Assembly (NCBI RefSeq): GCF_000264905.1
Contig: NW_006763131.1
Coordinates: forward strand, 1,351,253 to 1,415,252
DNA length: 64,000 nucleotides
Source of the DNA: Stereum hirsutum FP-91666 SS1
Taxonomy: Eukaryota; Basidiomycota; Agaricomycetes; Russulales; Stereaceae
Reading direction: 5' to 3'
The notes below the pieces were generated by a model, which did no database searches, was not told where the DNA came from, and worked only from the letters and a program-made list of their open reading frames with translations. Within the stretch, counting starts at the first letter, position 1; each line of letters opens with the position of its first letter. This document shows, piece by piece, positions 26,242-38,400 of this stretch. Both the position numbers and the translations under genes were made by a program.

Positions 26242-29200
26242 TCACAGGTCTCCCATGGCCATAGCGTAGAGCCGCTCCTTGTCTCCGCTCTCATCTACCA
26301 ATTTTCGCAGCATGCCGTCCTTCTTCTTCAAGAGTGCACTCGGTGTATCAAACTCGGCCTGTATATCAATGACTTAGTATATTCAATGAAATATCACCAC
26401 GAGTACAGCAAAGGACGTACAATTCGTCCAGCGTCCAATACCATCTGTCGGAGATGAGTTACTAGCGGTGGATGGAGAGGAGACTACAGGGCACTCACGA
26501 TCTTGTCTGCATCCATGATGGTCTGTAGCCGATGAGCGACAGTGATCAATGTCATGTCTCCCTTGAGTTCATGGCGCAGAGATGACTGAATCACGGAGTC
26601 CGTCTGATAATCTGCGACTTATTGTTAGTTGTGTCCTTACGCTCTAGCAGAGCTTCATGAGATATACCTATCGCAGAAGTGGCTGGAAGCACAATACTCA
26701 ATGAGCAATACAACCATGAAAAGTATAAAATCCCGCGAACCTTCATCCAAGATGAGTAACTTGCTTCCGCGGACGATGGCCCTTGCCAACGCCAAAACCT
26801 GCTTCTGTCCAACGGAAAGGTTTCCTCCACCACTCGATATTTTGGTATCGAGGTTAATTCCATTCTTAGAGTCCTCCATTTGCAATGAGAATAGGCCCGA
26901 TGCGCGTAACGCCGAGTTTAATGTGGCGTCGTCGTACTCTTGGAACGGATCCAGGTTTTCTCGCAAAGTACCGCTACGCGCAATACCGTATTTCAGAGGC
27001 GACGCAGTACCGAAGCGACTTAGAGCGACTCACCTCAAAAGCTCGGGCTACATCGACATAAGTAAGCAATGATGAGTGAATAAGAAAGAATAGTATCAGG
27101 CCGCTAACCATCTGAGGGATGATGGTGATGTTGGTGCGCAGGGCGTCGAGATTGATGGAAGCAGTCGGTATACCGTCATAGTATACGTTTCCATCCGTAT
27201 AGATGCAGCGAAGGAGCGAAAGAGTCAAGGAGCTCTGGTAGTGTACGTTAGTCACGTTCGCCGTCGTGTAGGAATAAACTCGCTTTTCCACTACCCGTAC
27301 GACCGACTGCATGAATCAAAGATTGCACATAAGATACGGGAACTAGTAAATGGGGCGTGAAGTACATCGAATACGCACCGACACCAACTCTTTCACCGGA
27401 TTTGATGTGGAACGATATGTCGTGGAGAACAACTGGCCCATCTGTGGAGTACCGCGCCGAAAGATTCTCCACACGAAGGTCGCCGCTAGCTGGCCAGTAA
27501 GCTGGTGGAACACCTTCCTTCGTGGGCTTTGGTTCTTGCTCGATGGCCACATAGGACTGAATACGCTCAAGACTAGGCTCGTTACGCTTCAGCTGCAATC
27601 TTTATAATACTTTCAAGTATCGGCCTACCTATTACCTGAGAGTGTGAAATAATGAGCACCTGAGGTGTGAGCTGTTAAAGAGGTACTCACAGTCAATTTC
27701 GACGTCATTCAGAACCCACACCCAGTCCAAAATGATAGCTCCGAATGCGACTAAATTCATGTAGTTAGTGTAAGCTGTGACATATAAAACATACAAATAC
27801 ATGCCGGCCATCGTCAGAGAAAACCCTGTATCTGATGACAAACGGGCAGCGTGTCCAGGCCCGTATACCAAGTAGGCGGCTAGGCCAGAAGAAAACAATC
27901 CAGCAAGGGCATCAATGCGTACGCATACCCATCTAGTGGAGTGCAACGTTAGCCAGCGAGGTAGTGAATGCCAGAGAGTGCGTTGCTGCTACCTGCTGAG
28001 ACTGTAGAAAGTCCTGGCGGCTCTAGAATACCGGTCAATACGCTTGTACGATTCTTGTCTAAAGAGGTCCTGAGCGCCATAAGCGCGGATGGAAACTAGT
28101 CGCTCTCGTTAGCCGGAACATTCATAACGAAGGCAGAGAAGGCACTCACTCAGTCCAGCGATGGCCGCGCCGAAATGGCCCATGACTGGGGCTTTTGCGT
28201 TGCTCATTTCTCGCTTCACCGCTAGCTGAGACTTGATATACACCTGGGCTAGCCAGCTTCCCGCGGCGAAAATGAATAAACCTGGGAGAAGGAACTGTGG
28301 CGTGAGTACGACTACGGCTCCCAGTCGTATGAACATGTAAATGGTGCTCTCGATCCAGTTTTCGACGTGCATTGGCAAAGCGTGGTCAACTAGAGGTATA
28401 TCAGGAGAACTGTGTTATACCAGGGGGTGAGATCAAACATACTGGTGCTGATATCTGAAGTACAACGAGTGATGATCCTTGAGGTCGGGGTCTTGTCTAG
28501 CCATCTTGATATGGAACAGGAATCAACACGCGATCAGAGAAAAATGCGAAGGAAACACGTAGGACATACCTCAAAGTTGTGCCAAGTATAGAAGTTATCA
28601 AGCGTTTGTGAATCGTCCTTGCAGCTGCCATAGAGCCGAAGACCCATGCGGTGCTTCCCAACACATATGGTATGAGGCACAACAGTAAGGCTAGCATATA
28701 GATGGTAAGATAGCTATGATGAAAATCAGCAGGGATACATCTTGAGTTTGAAGTATAGCGTACTAGGAGACGTTGACTTCGTTAGGCGAGTGATGGTCAT
28801 AAGCACTCGCCCACCACCCTAAAATCCAAGTCTGTGCCACCATCGTGAAATGGGTTGCGAACATGGTCACGAGGAAGAAGGGCCAAAATAATCTGGTCCA
28901 CGAACCACCGACGCTGGACAGATACATTACGCCTGGTGATAAAATTGCACGGCGAGATCAGTTACTCGACCTTTTGATATCATGAAATGTACTCACGAGC
29001 TGCCCAACTAACGCGACCTTCATGGATTTCCTCTTCGACGACTAACTTGCCAGCAGCGGCCTTAACGGCATCATCTAGCTGTTTTGCACCGATGTCGTCC
29101 TCGCCCTTCTCTATCACGTTGACTTCCTCGGCTACTTCACGGGAAAGTACTTTGTTCATAGCAAGGGCGTCTTCAATAGATGCCCGGGAGGCAACACGAC

Positions 29201-32200
29201 CATCCAGGTCCAGTGATACGATATGGTCGGCAATAGGACTGGCGATGGCGACATTATGCGTCTGTAAAGAGCCTCCGTTTTAGATAGAGCGTGTCGTCTA
29301 CAACAGGAAGAACATACGACGAGGAGAACAGTCCGTCCCTTGACAAGAGGCCCGGTGAGACACTTGTCGACAATCCAGTGTGCAGTGTGGACATCCAAAG
29401 CAGCGAGAATCTAGGTTGCATGGAAAAAGTCGTTAAGGAGTTCCTATACAGAGGTGAATGAGCACTCACGTCATCCAACAGAATAATCTCTGCGGAGGAA
29501 TATATAGCTCTGGCAAGCGTAACGCGAGCTTTTTGACCACCGCTGCCGACCGAGCGTTGAATATCCTCGCGGCTCTTTACGTAGAGTAAACCTGTCTTAC
29601 CTCAAGGTCAAGCCCTTCTCACCAACCTCAGTGAGGTCACCGGCATCGAATAAGCCAAGATCTCGCTCCAACCCGCATTGGGAAATCACTACAAAAATTA
29701 TGAGCATAGTAACCTCTGAGGCTCCATCGGCTCAAAGCTCACCTTGCTTGTACCTATCTTCGTTGTATGGAGTTCCGAACAATATATTGTCCTGCCACAA
29801 CTGAGATGGATGTAAATTCACAATATTGGGAGATGCTCACTCGAATTGTCTCATTCTGTACCCAAGACTCCTGAGCGGCGTAGGACACACCACCGGTACG
29901 AGGGAGATGATACCAGGAATCATTGGCGAGCGGAATGAAGTGCATCTCGCCTACGGAGATTAGTATTAGAATGACTGCATCATAATCCCAGAGGCACAGT
30001 TCTGGCTCACTCAATAAAGCCATCAATAGTGACGTTTTTCCTGATACGAATATCGTAACAAAGTCAGCGTCAATGACTTGCACAACCCACAAAAGAAATA
30101 CAAACCTGAGCCAGTCGGTCCGACGATTAGGTTGAGACTCCCACGTTTGAAGACGACCTCACCCTCCACACGGAGCGTGAAGTTCCGCTGACCAACTTTA
30201 TCATCGAGAGAATCGCGAGACCAGACAAAGCTTGCATCTCGGAATCCAATTACATCTTGATCGGGGGCCGGAAATTCATTTGGCGTGCAGGACCTAAGCT
30301 GTTGATCTTCGTGGATCGTATTTTGATATTCATCTAAGAGCTCGGTCTTCGAAGGAATGATGGTCAGCTTTCTCTCTGCAATCCTTTCGATATTGTCTTA
30401 CCTCCTGGAGGAATTCGCCGATACGATCCAGAGAGACTTTAGCTATGATATAAGGAGAGCTCAAGCATATTCCATAAATTATCCGCACTTCAAATTGCAC
30501 GAACCTTGGATGAATTGAGGTAGTAGCCAGAAGACCATGTACAACTGCATCTTAAGGATATCGAAGGCTATCATTTCAAATTCTTCATCAATTTAATCTC
30601 GTCTTGTACTAGCAACGGGAGCACACTGACCTGCGATAGATGAGAAGACCGCAGAAGCGGTCAATTCCTTGCCCATGACTGTCGTCTACAGGATCGAGAT
30701 ATTTGATCAGCTATCCAGAAAGAGTGGTCAGGCCAATATGCTTCTAGACACAAACGTACATGGACAATGAAGGTGGAGACCATGGCGAGAGCTGGAATGA
30801 TATAGCTAAGGACATTGTCAGTATACCAACTACATCTCCGATAATTCAACCATGAGAGCTCACTTGAGGTTGGCATTGGCAAGACCGAACATCTGACCCC
30901 TTATAATCCAGCCGAGCTCTTTGTCGCGTTTCGTCGCGATACGTTCGCTGATCTTAGGTTCCCATCCGAATAGCTTAATCATCCTGAGGACGCCGAGTGC
31001 TGAAATAACAAAGCATACTCAGCAGTGACGTAGATTAATTCAAAAGAACCCGCTCGCCCGCCAGGCGGAGCTGAACTTACTTTCAGTCACGGTCTGAACT
31101 CTTTCATCAGACTTGAGAACGACAGAAGTCAGTCAGCGGATGTAATGAGAGACATGGATGCAAATATTGGAAAAAATGCCCACCATTTTCATCTTTTCGA
31201 GTTGTGCTTTGTGAATCGACTTGGCGACGTATATCGGGATGGGGTACAACAGTACCAAAGTGGCCATCGACACAAATGCACTGCCCAGAGTTAGCCGAAG
31301 TTTAGTAATGCACCAACTCTGAGGAGACAAGTTTACACACCTCCACCCAAGGATACTGTACAGAAACCAGATGCTGATAGCTGTCTGGATGGGCAAGTAG
31401 ATCGCTACGAGGAAGGTCAGGACATGATGATCGGTATATTACTCAGCGACGCGAACAAGAGAGGACACTTACGGACATACAAAAACCCTCTCCCATTGGT
31501 GATGTTGTCCAAATCCGTCGAAGCCAAGTTATTGATATTTCCAATCATATTACTAGCTTTCGAGCTCGTCTCTGCAGTTTTCTTCTCCACCTCGGTTGCA
31601 GATATCTCCGCAGCCTTTCGGGGGACTTTGTTTGAATCCTGATCGGACTGGCTCTGAGCCAGTAGAGTCGCCCCCTCTCCCTCGACGGATGAACCAGATG
31701 CGTGACTCATCTCATCGTTCTCCATAGGACCAGTGCCGCCCTCGCTTGAATCCACAGCGGTCTTTGTGAGACTACTAGCGGTATCGGACTGTGACGTCTC
31801 ATCCTCGACATCAGGGGATATACTCGCTTTCATTCGGATCCGAAGAGAGTGCTCAAATACGAGCTGCGTGATGATGCATTCGATTCGCACTTGCACTGCG
31901 CCCTAGATGCAGGTTCAGTAATATGATGGCTAGTGGACAGAACGGAGAGAAACAAACGCACAGAAAGGAATTGGTAGCGATGTGCCGCCAAACTGCCAAT
32001 CATGGGAGCAAAGAACAACGCAGCTATCCATACCCAAGGACGGACAGTCGCGCCTTCACCGTTATTCTCAATGTATCTATCACGGGAAAACAGAAGATCA
32101 AGGAACTGCATACGATCGAGGTGCATAGGGAACAACTCACTTGAGCAACTGGTTGATACCAATCGGGCTCATGATGTTGCATGCGATCTAGCATATATTT

Positions 32201-33569
32201 TCGAGTGAGTAACATGTTCTAGAGCGAACGCACAACTGAAAATCTCACCCTTAGAAGTAGAACTACCGCCATTACCGAGTATTCTCGCCCTGTTCCAAGT
32301 CCAACTAGTTCAGTATTTTGTTCTCGCAACGCCGTACAAAGAATTATTCACGAAATGTTGCAAGCAAACCCCAAAACAGATGCCTTTTGCTCTTCGCTCC
32401 ACTGAAGGGATCAATGCGCTGGAAATTGACAGTTAGTCAGTCTGCCAATAGATGCCGCTGTGGGCCGAGTTGTACACAAACCGGGAAACTCTTCGCCACG
32501 AGAATTTTTGCATGATCGTAGTCGGCTAGTGGGGGTAATTGGTCTCGCGAGATCTGAGGAACTCGATATGCGAGGGCCACGATATGGTCGAGAAAGCCAT
32601 AGGTCCACAGAGAGAATAGAGACGCTGTTTGCTCTGAGTTAGGGTTCTGGTGTGGGTCCTAGAGAAAGTGTTCTCATTACCACTAGTAAAGTATGAAACT
32701 GTGTACTACGTACCTTCGGGTTAAGTGGGATGTATGCTTTGGGGATCGTGAGAGGAACAAACACAGCCGCGAATCCAAGCAAGACCACTTGAGTCCACAA
32801 CAGGCTCCCCATGCCCCCGTCTTCCGGCGTTTGAGTAAAGGTCATTAGAGGCCAAACATCTCTATACGCGAAAACAACGAATGCGGAGATAAGCACAACC
32901 ATGAGGTGCTCTTCTGTGATGGCGGCCAATTTGCGCCGTGTGGTAATGGTGCAGAAAGCTAGAGCGGAGGCATAGGCCTGATTGGGGCAACAAATGATGA
33001 CAATATATTTAGTACAGGCAACAGCAGGAACGCGGATGCCAAGTGGGAGTTTGGGTTTGACGCACGTAGACGAGGCACAATGCTAGGTAAAGCAGTCGGT
33101 CCTCCTGGGATTTTACCTGGTCAGAGAGCAATCCTGCGACCGATAGACCAAGTAGAGCAAAGACGGAGAGTGTTCGAGCAACGTTATACGCAAAGATGGC
33201 GGGCCCTCCCAGCGCATCGATATGTGTAGAAATGTGAAAGCCGTTCCGAGGAATGGCGACCCCAGGATCATGCATGATCTCAGAGTCCTTATGACGAGCG
33301 AGTACGTTAGAGAGGTAGAAAGCGTAGACACTTTGGAGAATTATGACCAAGGACGATGCCAATGAGATGTACGCAAGGACCGCGAACGTGTGTCCCCACA
33401 TGCTATGCAGTGAAGGATACCATTGGGCACATAATAAGTTAATGGTCATTAAATAAATGTATACAGTTCAAAAGGATGCTTACCTTGTCTCTAGTACTTC
33501 CAATGGAGTGAGACTTCCAGGAGAAATATCCAAGCCTGTTATATCTGTGGTAGAGTTGTGGTAGAACAT
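26242..33569 (-). CDS. Full-length ABCC (MRP-type) transporter
   Basis: An ATP-driven exporter or vacuolar pump of conjugates and organic anions, with the layout TMD0-TMD1-NBD1-TMD2-NBD2. It spans about 20 exons over 7.3 kb. TMD0 lies at about 32.6-33.5 kb (WGHTFAVLAYISLASSLVI and others). TMD1 (about 30.5-32.6 kb) contains a Ser/Glu-rich cytosolic insertion of roughly 100 residues at 31.5-31.83 kb, followed by NINNLASTDLDNI. NBD1 (29.2-30.2 kb) shows SGKTSLLMALL, the signature SVGSGGQKARVTLARA and Walker B ILLDDVLAALD. NBD2 (26.4-27.6 kb) shows GRTGSGK joined to SSLTLSLLR, NLSVGQKQVLALARA and LLILDE joined to ATSAID, so it looks catalytic. The end is KERLYAMAMGDL. I prefer the start at 33569 (MFYHNSTTDIT, a possible glycosylated luminal end). 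An in-frame ATG at 33803 would add 78 unlike residues. Confidence 0.87.
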
Positions 33570-35410
33570 GTTGGCAAGGACGAAGAGCGAGGGCCGCGTG
33601 ACTCGCGACGCGTTTACGTCGTGGTTCTTGTTGATGTTGATCAACATTCTGCAGACTTGTTTATCTAGGAACGAGCTGGGAAAGGCTGGGAAAGGCGGCT
33701 CCGAGCTCGCGTGCACAAGTAATATGATTCGAACTATACGGTGCCGGCGAAACTGCGTGATGATATCTTGCGGTGCCAACAGACACCGCCTGATTAATTC
33801 CATGGGTGAGTGAGTTGGCAGCTAACTGTCCATTGCGAGTGCTCGAAATATGGAGAGTCCTGAATACTGAGTAGCACTTCGTAGCCTTTCACATCCCCAA
33901 CTCTCAGACCAAACATTGACCAAATAAGCGCCTTAAGAGGCAACGTGGTCCCACGCTGCGACGTTGCTTGGAGATGCCGCGGGCCGGCGCGATCAGTTCA
34001 ACTTCAGTGGTTGACCCTGGACCACGACGCTCTGACTAGTACTATGAAAGCCAACATATCATCACTCTCACTCAGACAGGTTAATATCCAGACGACCTCT
34101 TGTTTCTCTACAATTACTTTTTGACTGATCGAAATGTTCTCTTTCAGCCAATCCCTTTCAGACCGCACCTTCGCACGAGGTGTGATTGTAGTGTACCAGG
34201 TAGTACCGGTAACTTTTTCCAGGGCGCCCCAACCGAAGCTAAGATTAGCCTTGTTCAGAGTGCTCATATCGAGCCCTCATAAACGCAGTATATGAGCTCG
34301 TATATGTGAGGGCTCGATATGAGCACTCTGAACAACTTGGCTATTCAGAACTCGGGCAACATCGACAAGTCCCTCCTTTACTGATGTCACCGCACTACGA
34401 TGCACCGTTACACATTTGGCTTTCACCATATCTGCCTCAAACAGCAGTGGGTTATGAGCGATGTACGAACATTCGTGCCTTTGTTCTCTAGGACTCCGCC
34501 ACTCCGTTTCTTCATAAGTACGACCCTCTGCAAGCTCCCGATCGAGGCCTCAGTCTGCAACGTATCATTTTCTCTATCGGAAAGTAAATGATTTTGTCTC
34601 CAACCTCAACGACGCCCCGACCCCTCAGTACGCCGTTCATCCTGTCATTTCTGCCTCTGGCTACGACAGTGGCGTGCTTCATCGGTGGAATGATGAGCAT
34701 TGATTAGCAGATGAAGGTCGGAAAAGGTATACAGATGTTGATGGCAGCCTCGACCGTGAGGGTGCCATCGTTATCTCAAGTATTTTTCAACGGTAGTCAC
34801 CACCGCTCAATGAAGCCCGCACCGTATCATTCTCGCTGTCTGTCGAAGAAGAAATAGCGAATGATCATGGACCTGCATGAAAAGAGTCCGACCCTCGAAT
34901 TCTGGCTCTGGGGTCGCTACGTACACGGCACGGAATCAATTCATATTCCCCGTTCAAAAAAAATAAGACTCTGGGTACACGCCAGGATAAAAACGAAAAT
35001 TACTGAGAACGATGAAGAGATCGTATGTGTACGCCGACGGAGAAAGCTGGCAAAAGATGGAATAAATGGGGCATAGGTTACGGGTACAGTCCAAGGCGAA
35101 ACGTCTCCGTCTCGTGGCTCTGAGAAATCTTAAGTACAACAACGAACATGACGCATCTATGTACGACAGGCAACGTAAGTAACAAGATAGAGAATTGGGG
35201 CTGATGGGGAGAAGGGCGTGAACGGAGAGGGGCGCACGGAGGGAGACCGCGAGCATATATTGTACGAATAATAACAAAAGACCACACGGGTGACAGCAAG
35301 AAAGCAGGAAGGGTAGCGACAACGCGGAGAAGATGAGGTGTGGAACAGGTACAAGGGTAAACAAAATATGAGGAACAAAGAAATACGGGAAAACAAGTTT
35401 GAGCCGTCGC
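33570..35410. other. Gap between ABC transporter and SNF2 gene with hairpin
   Basis: No gene is supported in 1.8 kb. The outstanding structure is the perfect inverted repeat at 34251-34335. Short frames run outward from the hairpin on both strands (34004-34267 minus, 34306-34491 plus) but match nothing I recognise. From about 34850 to 35400 the sequence is purine-rich on the plus strand. Confidence 0.45.
34251..34335. repeat. Perfect 29-bp inverted repeat (long hairpin)
   Basis: Left arm 34251-34279 (TTGTTCAGAGTGC...) is the exact reverse complement of right arm 34307-34335 (...GCACTCTGAACAA), with a 27-base spacer. The spacer itself holds a near-palindrome around GAGCTC. All 29 positions pair. 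Such a structure can form a cruciform or, if transcribed, a stable RNA stem. Confidence 0.95.
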
Positions 35411-38400
35411 TTATCCGAGGAGCGCACTGAGCTCCTCCATGCGACGCTGCATAAGATCGGCCTTGCTGAAGTTCTGGCCGAGGGTCATGTTCGCCAACTC
35501 GGTCTTCTTCTTCTGAACGGCCAGAAGTCGATCTTCTATAGAGTTCTCGATGACATACTTGATAGTCGTGACCGGTTTCGTCTGACCCAGACGATGCTAC
35601 ATGGTGGAAAGTTCATAGGTCAGCTAGAAGACAAGCCCGAGCTGATGAAAGACTACGCACGATACGATCTACCGCCTGGTTTTCTACCGCAGGATTCCTA
35701 GGAGACGGGGAAGGAGGAATGGGTCAGCCCGAAGACCGAGTCGTTTGGAAAGGACAGGGAGTCATACCAGTACGGATCCATGAGATAAACACGTTGGGCG
35801 GCTGTGAGGTTCAGACCTACACCGCCTGCTTTGAGACTGACCAGAAGGACCTCGCACGAGGGATCATTCTTGAGAGCCTCCATGGCACGGGTTCTTTCAT
35901 CACGCTTCATAGTCCCGTCGAGTCGTTCGTAGTGGATGTTCGCCGTTTCCAACGCCTCCTCGATCCTATGGAACGATGTAGTGATGAGTAAAAGACGAAG
36001 ACACCATCTGAATCGATGGATACTCACTTGTCAAGCATAGTGGTCCACTGAGAGCTGTGGAATACGAAGGGTCATTAGTACGAAACGATAGTCCCCAAGA
36101 CAAAGAATTACGCACAACACGACACTCTTCACAACCCCGTCATCAAGCGCATTACCTTGTCCATCCACACACTGCACATCCACATTTTCAGGATCGTAAT
36201 TCACCGACTTCGGGTTCGTCTTCGAAAATTGCACCAGATCGCCCATGAGCGCATTGATTTTCGTCGAAGGGTGAAAATCTTCTGCGGCCGTCGACCCTTT
36301 CACCCTCTTCACCTTCCTCCCGGGCTTCTTCTTCTCCGGCGTCTCGCCTGGCACGAAATTCGGGTTGACCTCAACGGCGTCGGAGGGCATCAAGCCCGTC
36401 TGACAAACGGGACAAGGACGAATGGCCTCCATGGCGGACTTCGGCCAGCCTGGGTGGACGCTGCGTTTGTAACAGCAGCCGCAGAAGAGATGCTGACAGC
36501 GCGTAAGGACAAGCGGGATCGTCGTCGAGGAGCCGGTCCCAGACGGGCTGTTCGCTCGGGAGGCGTTTCGGGAGACCGTGGCGTTCTTCGGCTTTCGTCC
36601 GCGTTTGGCAGGCTGAGATCCCTCCCCATCAAGGCTACCGACGCAATCCGGCGCATCGGCAGATGGCTGGCAAAGCTCGACGCCACACTCTACGCACTGG
36701 GTCGTCGCCGCCTCGCGCAGGATAGCGAAGACGACGGCAGCCCGCGCGGGTGTAATGCCCTCCGCGTTGATCGCAGCCACCGCATCTTCGTAATTTGACG
36801 AGTCTCCCTGAGATTGTTCGCCTGCGAGAAGACCCTTGCCTTTGACGAGTTCCCAGTGATCGCAAATCTGGCGGAGTCGTAGAATTTTCTGAAGGATGCC
36901 GACGTAGTTCTTCATGACCTCGTTCTTGTCAGAAAGCTCGTTGAACTCGGCCTTGGACTCGGAGAAGAACTGATCGTAGATAGCCTGCTCCTTCTCGTCG
37001 AACTTCAGGTAGAGAAGCTGGTCTTGGCGAGGGGGAAGGGAGAGTATACGGTCGCCAGCATTCGTCTTGCTTTCTTTCGTACGTCGAAGGGTGATGCACT
37101 TCATAATCCTTTGCAGACGGGCGATACCTAGAGGTTGACCATACTTGACCGGTGAGCCGATGAATTCCGTCCAAGTGTTCTTGTCGTCGAAAGGTTCTAG
37201 ACGCAAGAACTTGATGAGCGCGAACATATCGTCCAGTTTGTTCTGGACAGGGGTTCCTGTAAGACACAGTCGTCGGTCCGCCATGAGATCACAGCAAGCC
37301 CTGCAACCGACAGTTGACGTCTCCTTGATCGAGCTACACAACGAAGTTCAGCTAAGATCACGATCAGAAGGAGAATAGGACATACTGAGCCTCATCCAGC
37401 ACAACTCTAAACCAATACACACTCTGCAGAGCACTGGTCGCTTCCGGTCCTGAGCCAACCCTCTTCCGTTTCGCAGGCTTCTTCGCCTTCAGCTTAATGA
37501 TACCATCCTGTCCCCCCTCTCCGTCACTGCTATCCTCCTCCTCTTCCTCCACAACCGTGATACTCTTCGCCTGCTTAGAGAACTCGGAAGCCAGTGTGGC
37601 GAAGGTTGTGATGACCACGTCGCAATTGGCCAGGAAAGCAGGATCAGGTCGGCGAGCGTTTCCGTGATATACGTAGACACGAATGGACTGGCCGTTCTTC
37701 TTCTTCTTCACCACAGTTGCACTGCTAGTACCGCTGCTCTCATTCAACATCTTCGGCAACGTGAAAGCCGTCAAAGAAGTCGAATCCGATGGCGTCATAC
37801 ACGACGAGGACGACGATGAGGCGGCCTGTGACGCTAGCTGAGATTTATCGGGACAAGCGCCCCCACCACCCAAGACCGTGACCTCTCCGTTCCAGTGTTC
37901 CCGAAATTGGTCTTCCCAATTTGCAACAGTAGACAAAGGGCAGATAATGAGCGTCGCGCGACTCTTCGTCTTAATACGACATGCCCTGGCGTACTGAACT
38001 TCCATCTGCTCCTGAGCCCTAACCTCTTTGGCCTTGGCTTTCGCTGAAAGTGCGTTCGAAGTCGATGGCTCAGGCATACCCCAGACACTACCGGCAAAAT
38101 GGGAGGCCGTCAGGGACGGATCAGCGGAATTAGAACCAAACGGAAGTTGAACGGGGTTTAACTGCGAAGCGGCAAATGCGCGGGCAGATGAAAGAGTGGC
38201 TGCTATCAGCGAGACACAAGTGATGGTTTTACCAAGACCCATCTGTCAGAAAACAATGTCAGCTTGATCTTGTGATAGGCACAGCATGAGAGCATACGCA
38301 CGTCGTCTGCTAGGATAGCACCCCTGCAGACGGGCGGTTCATGGAATATCTCCTTCTGTGTGACAAGATGGAACCACGAGGGCTGGCCGGTCATGGTGTT

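Noticed and set aside
33570..33803. Extended N-terminus of the ABC transporter
   Set aside because: The additional 78 residues from the ATG at 33803 do not resemble the start of any ABCC protein I know. The ATG at 33569 gives a normal short luminal end. It remains an alternative.
34004..34491. Pair of outward frames flanking the hairpin as a divergent gene pair
   Set aside because: Their first codons are the hairpin arms themselves, neither has a domain, and the symmetry alone produces mirrored starts.
34954..35427. Minus-strand frame of 157 codons after the SNF2 gene
   Set aside because: Leu/Ser/Pro-rich translation of a purine-rich stretch, with no domain. It overlaps the last SNF2 codons in another frame.
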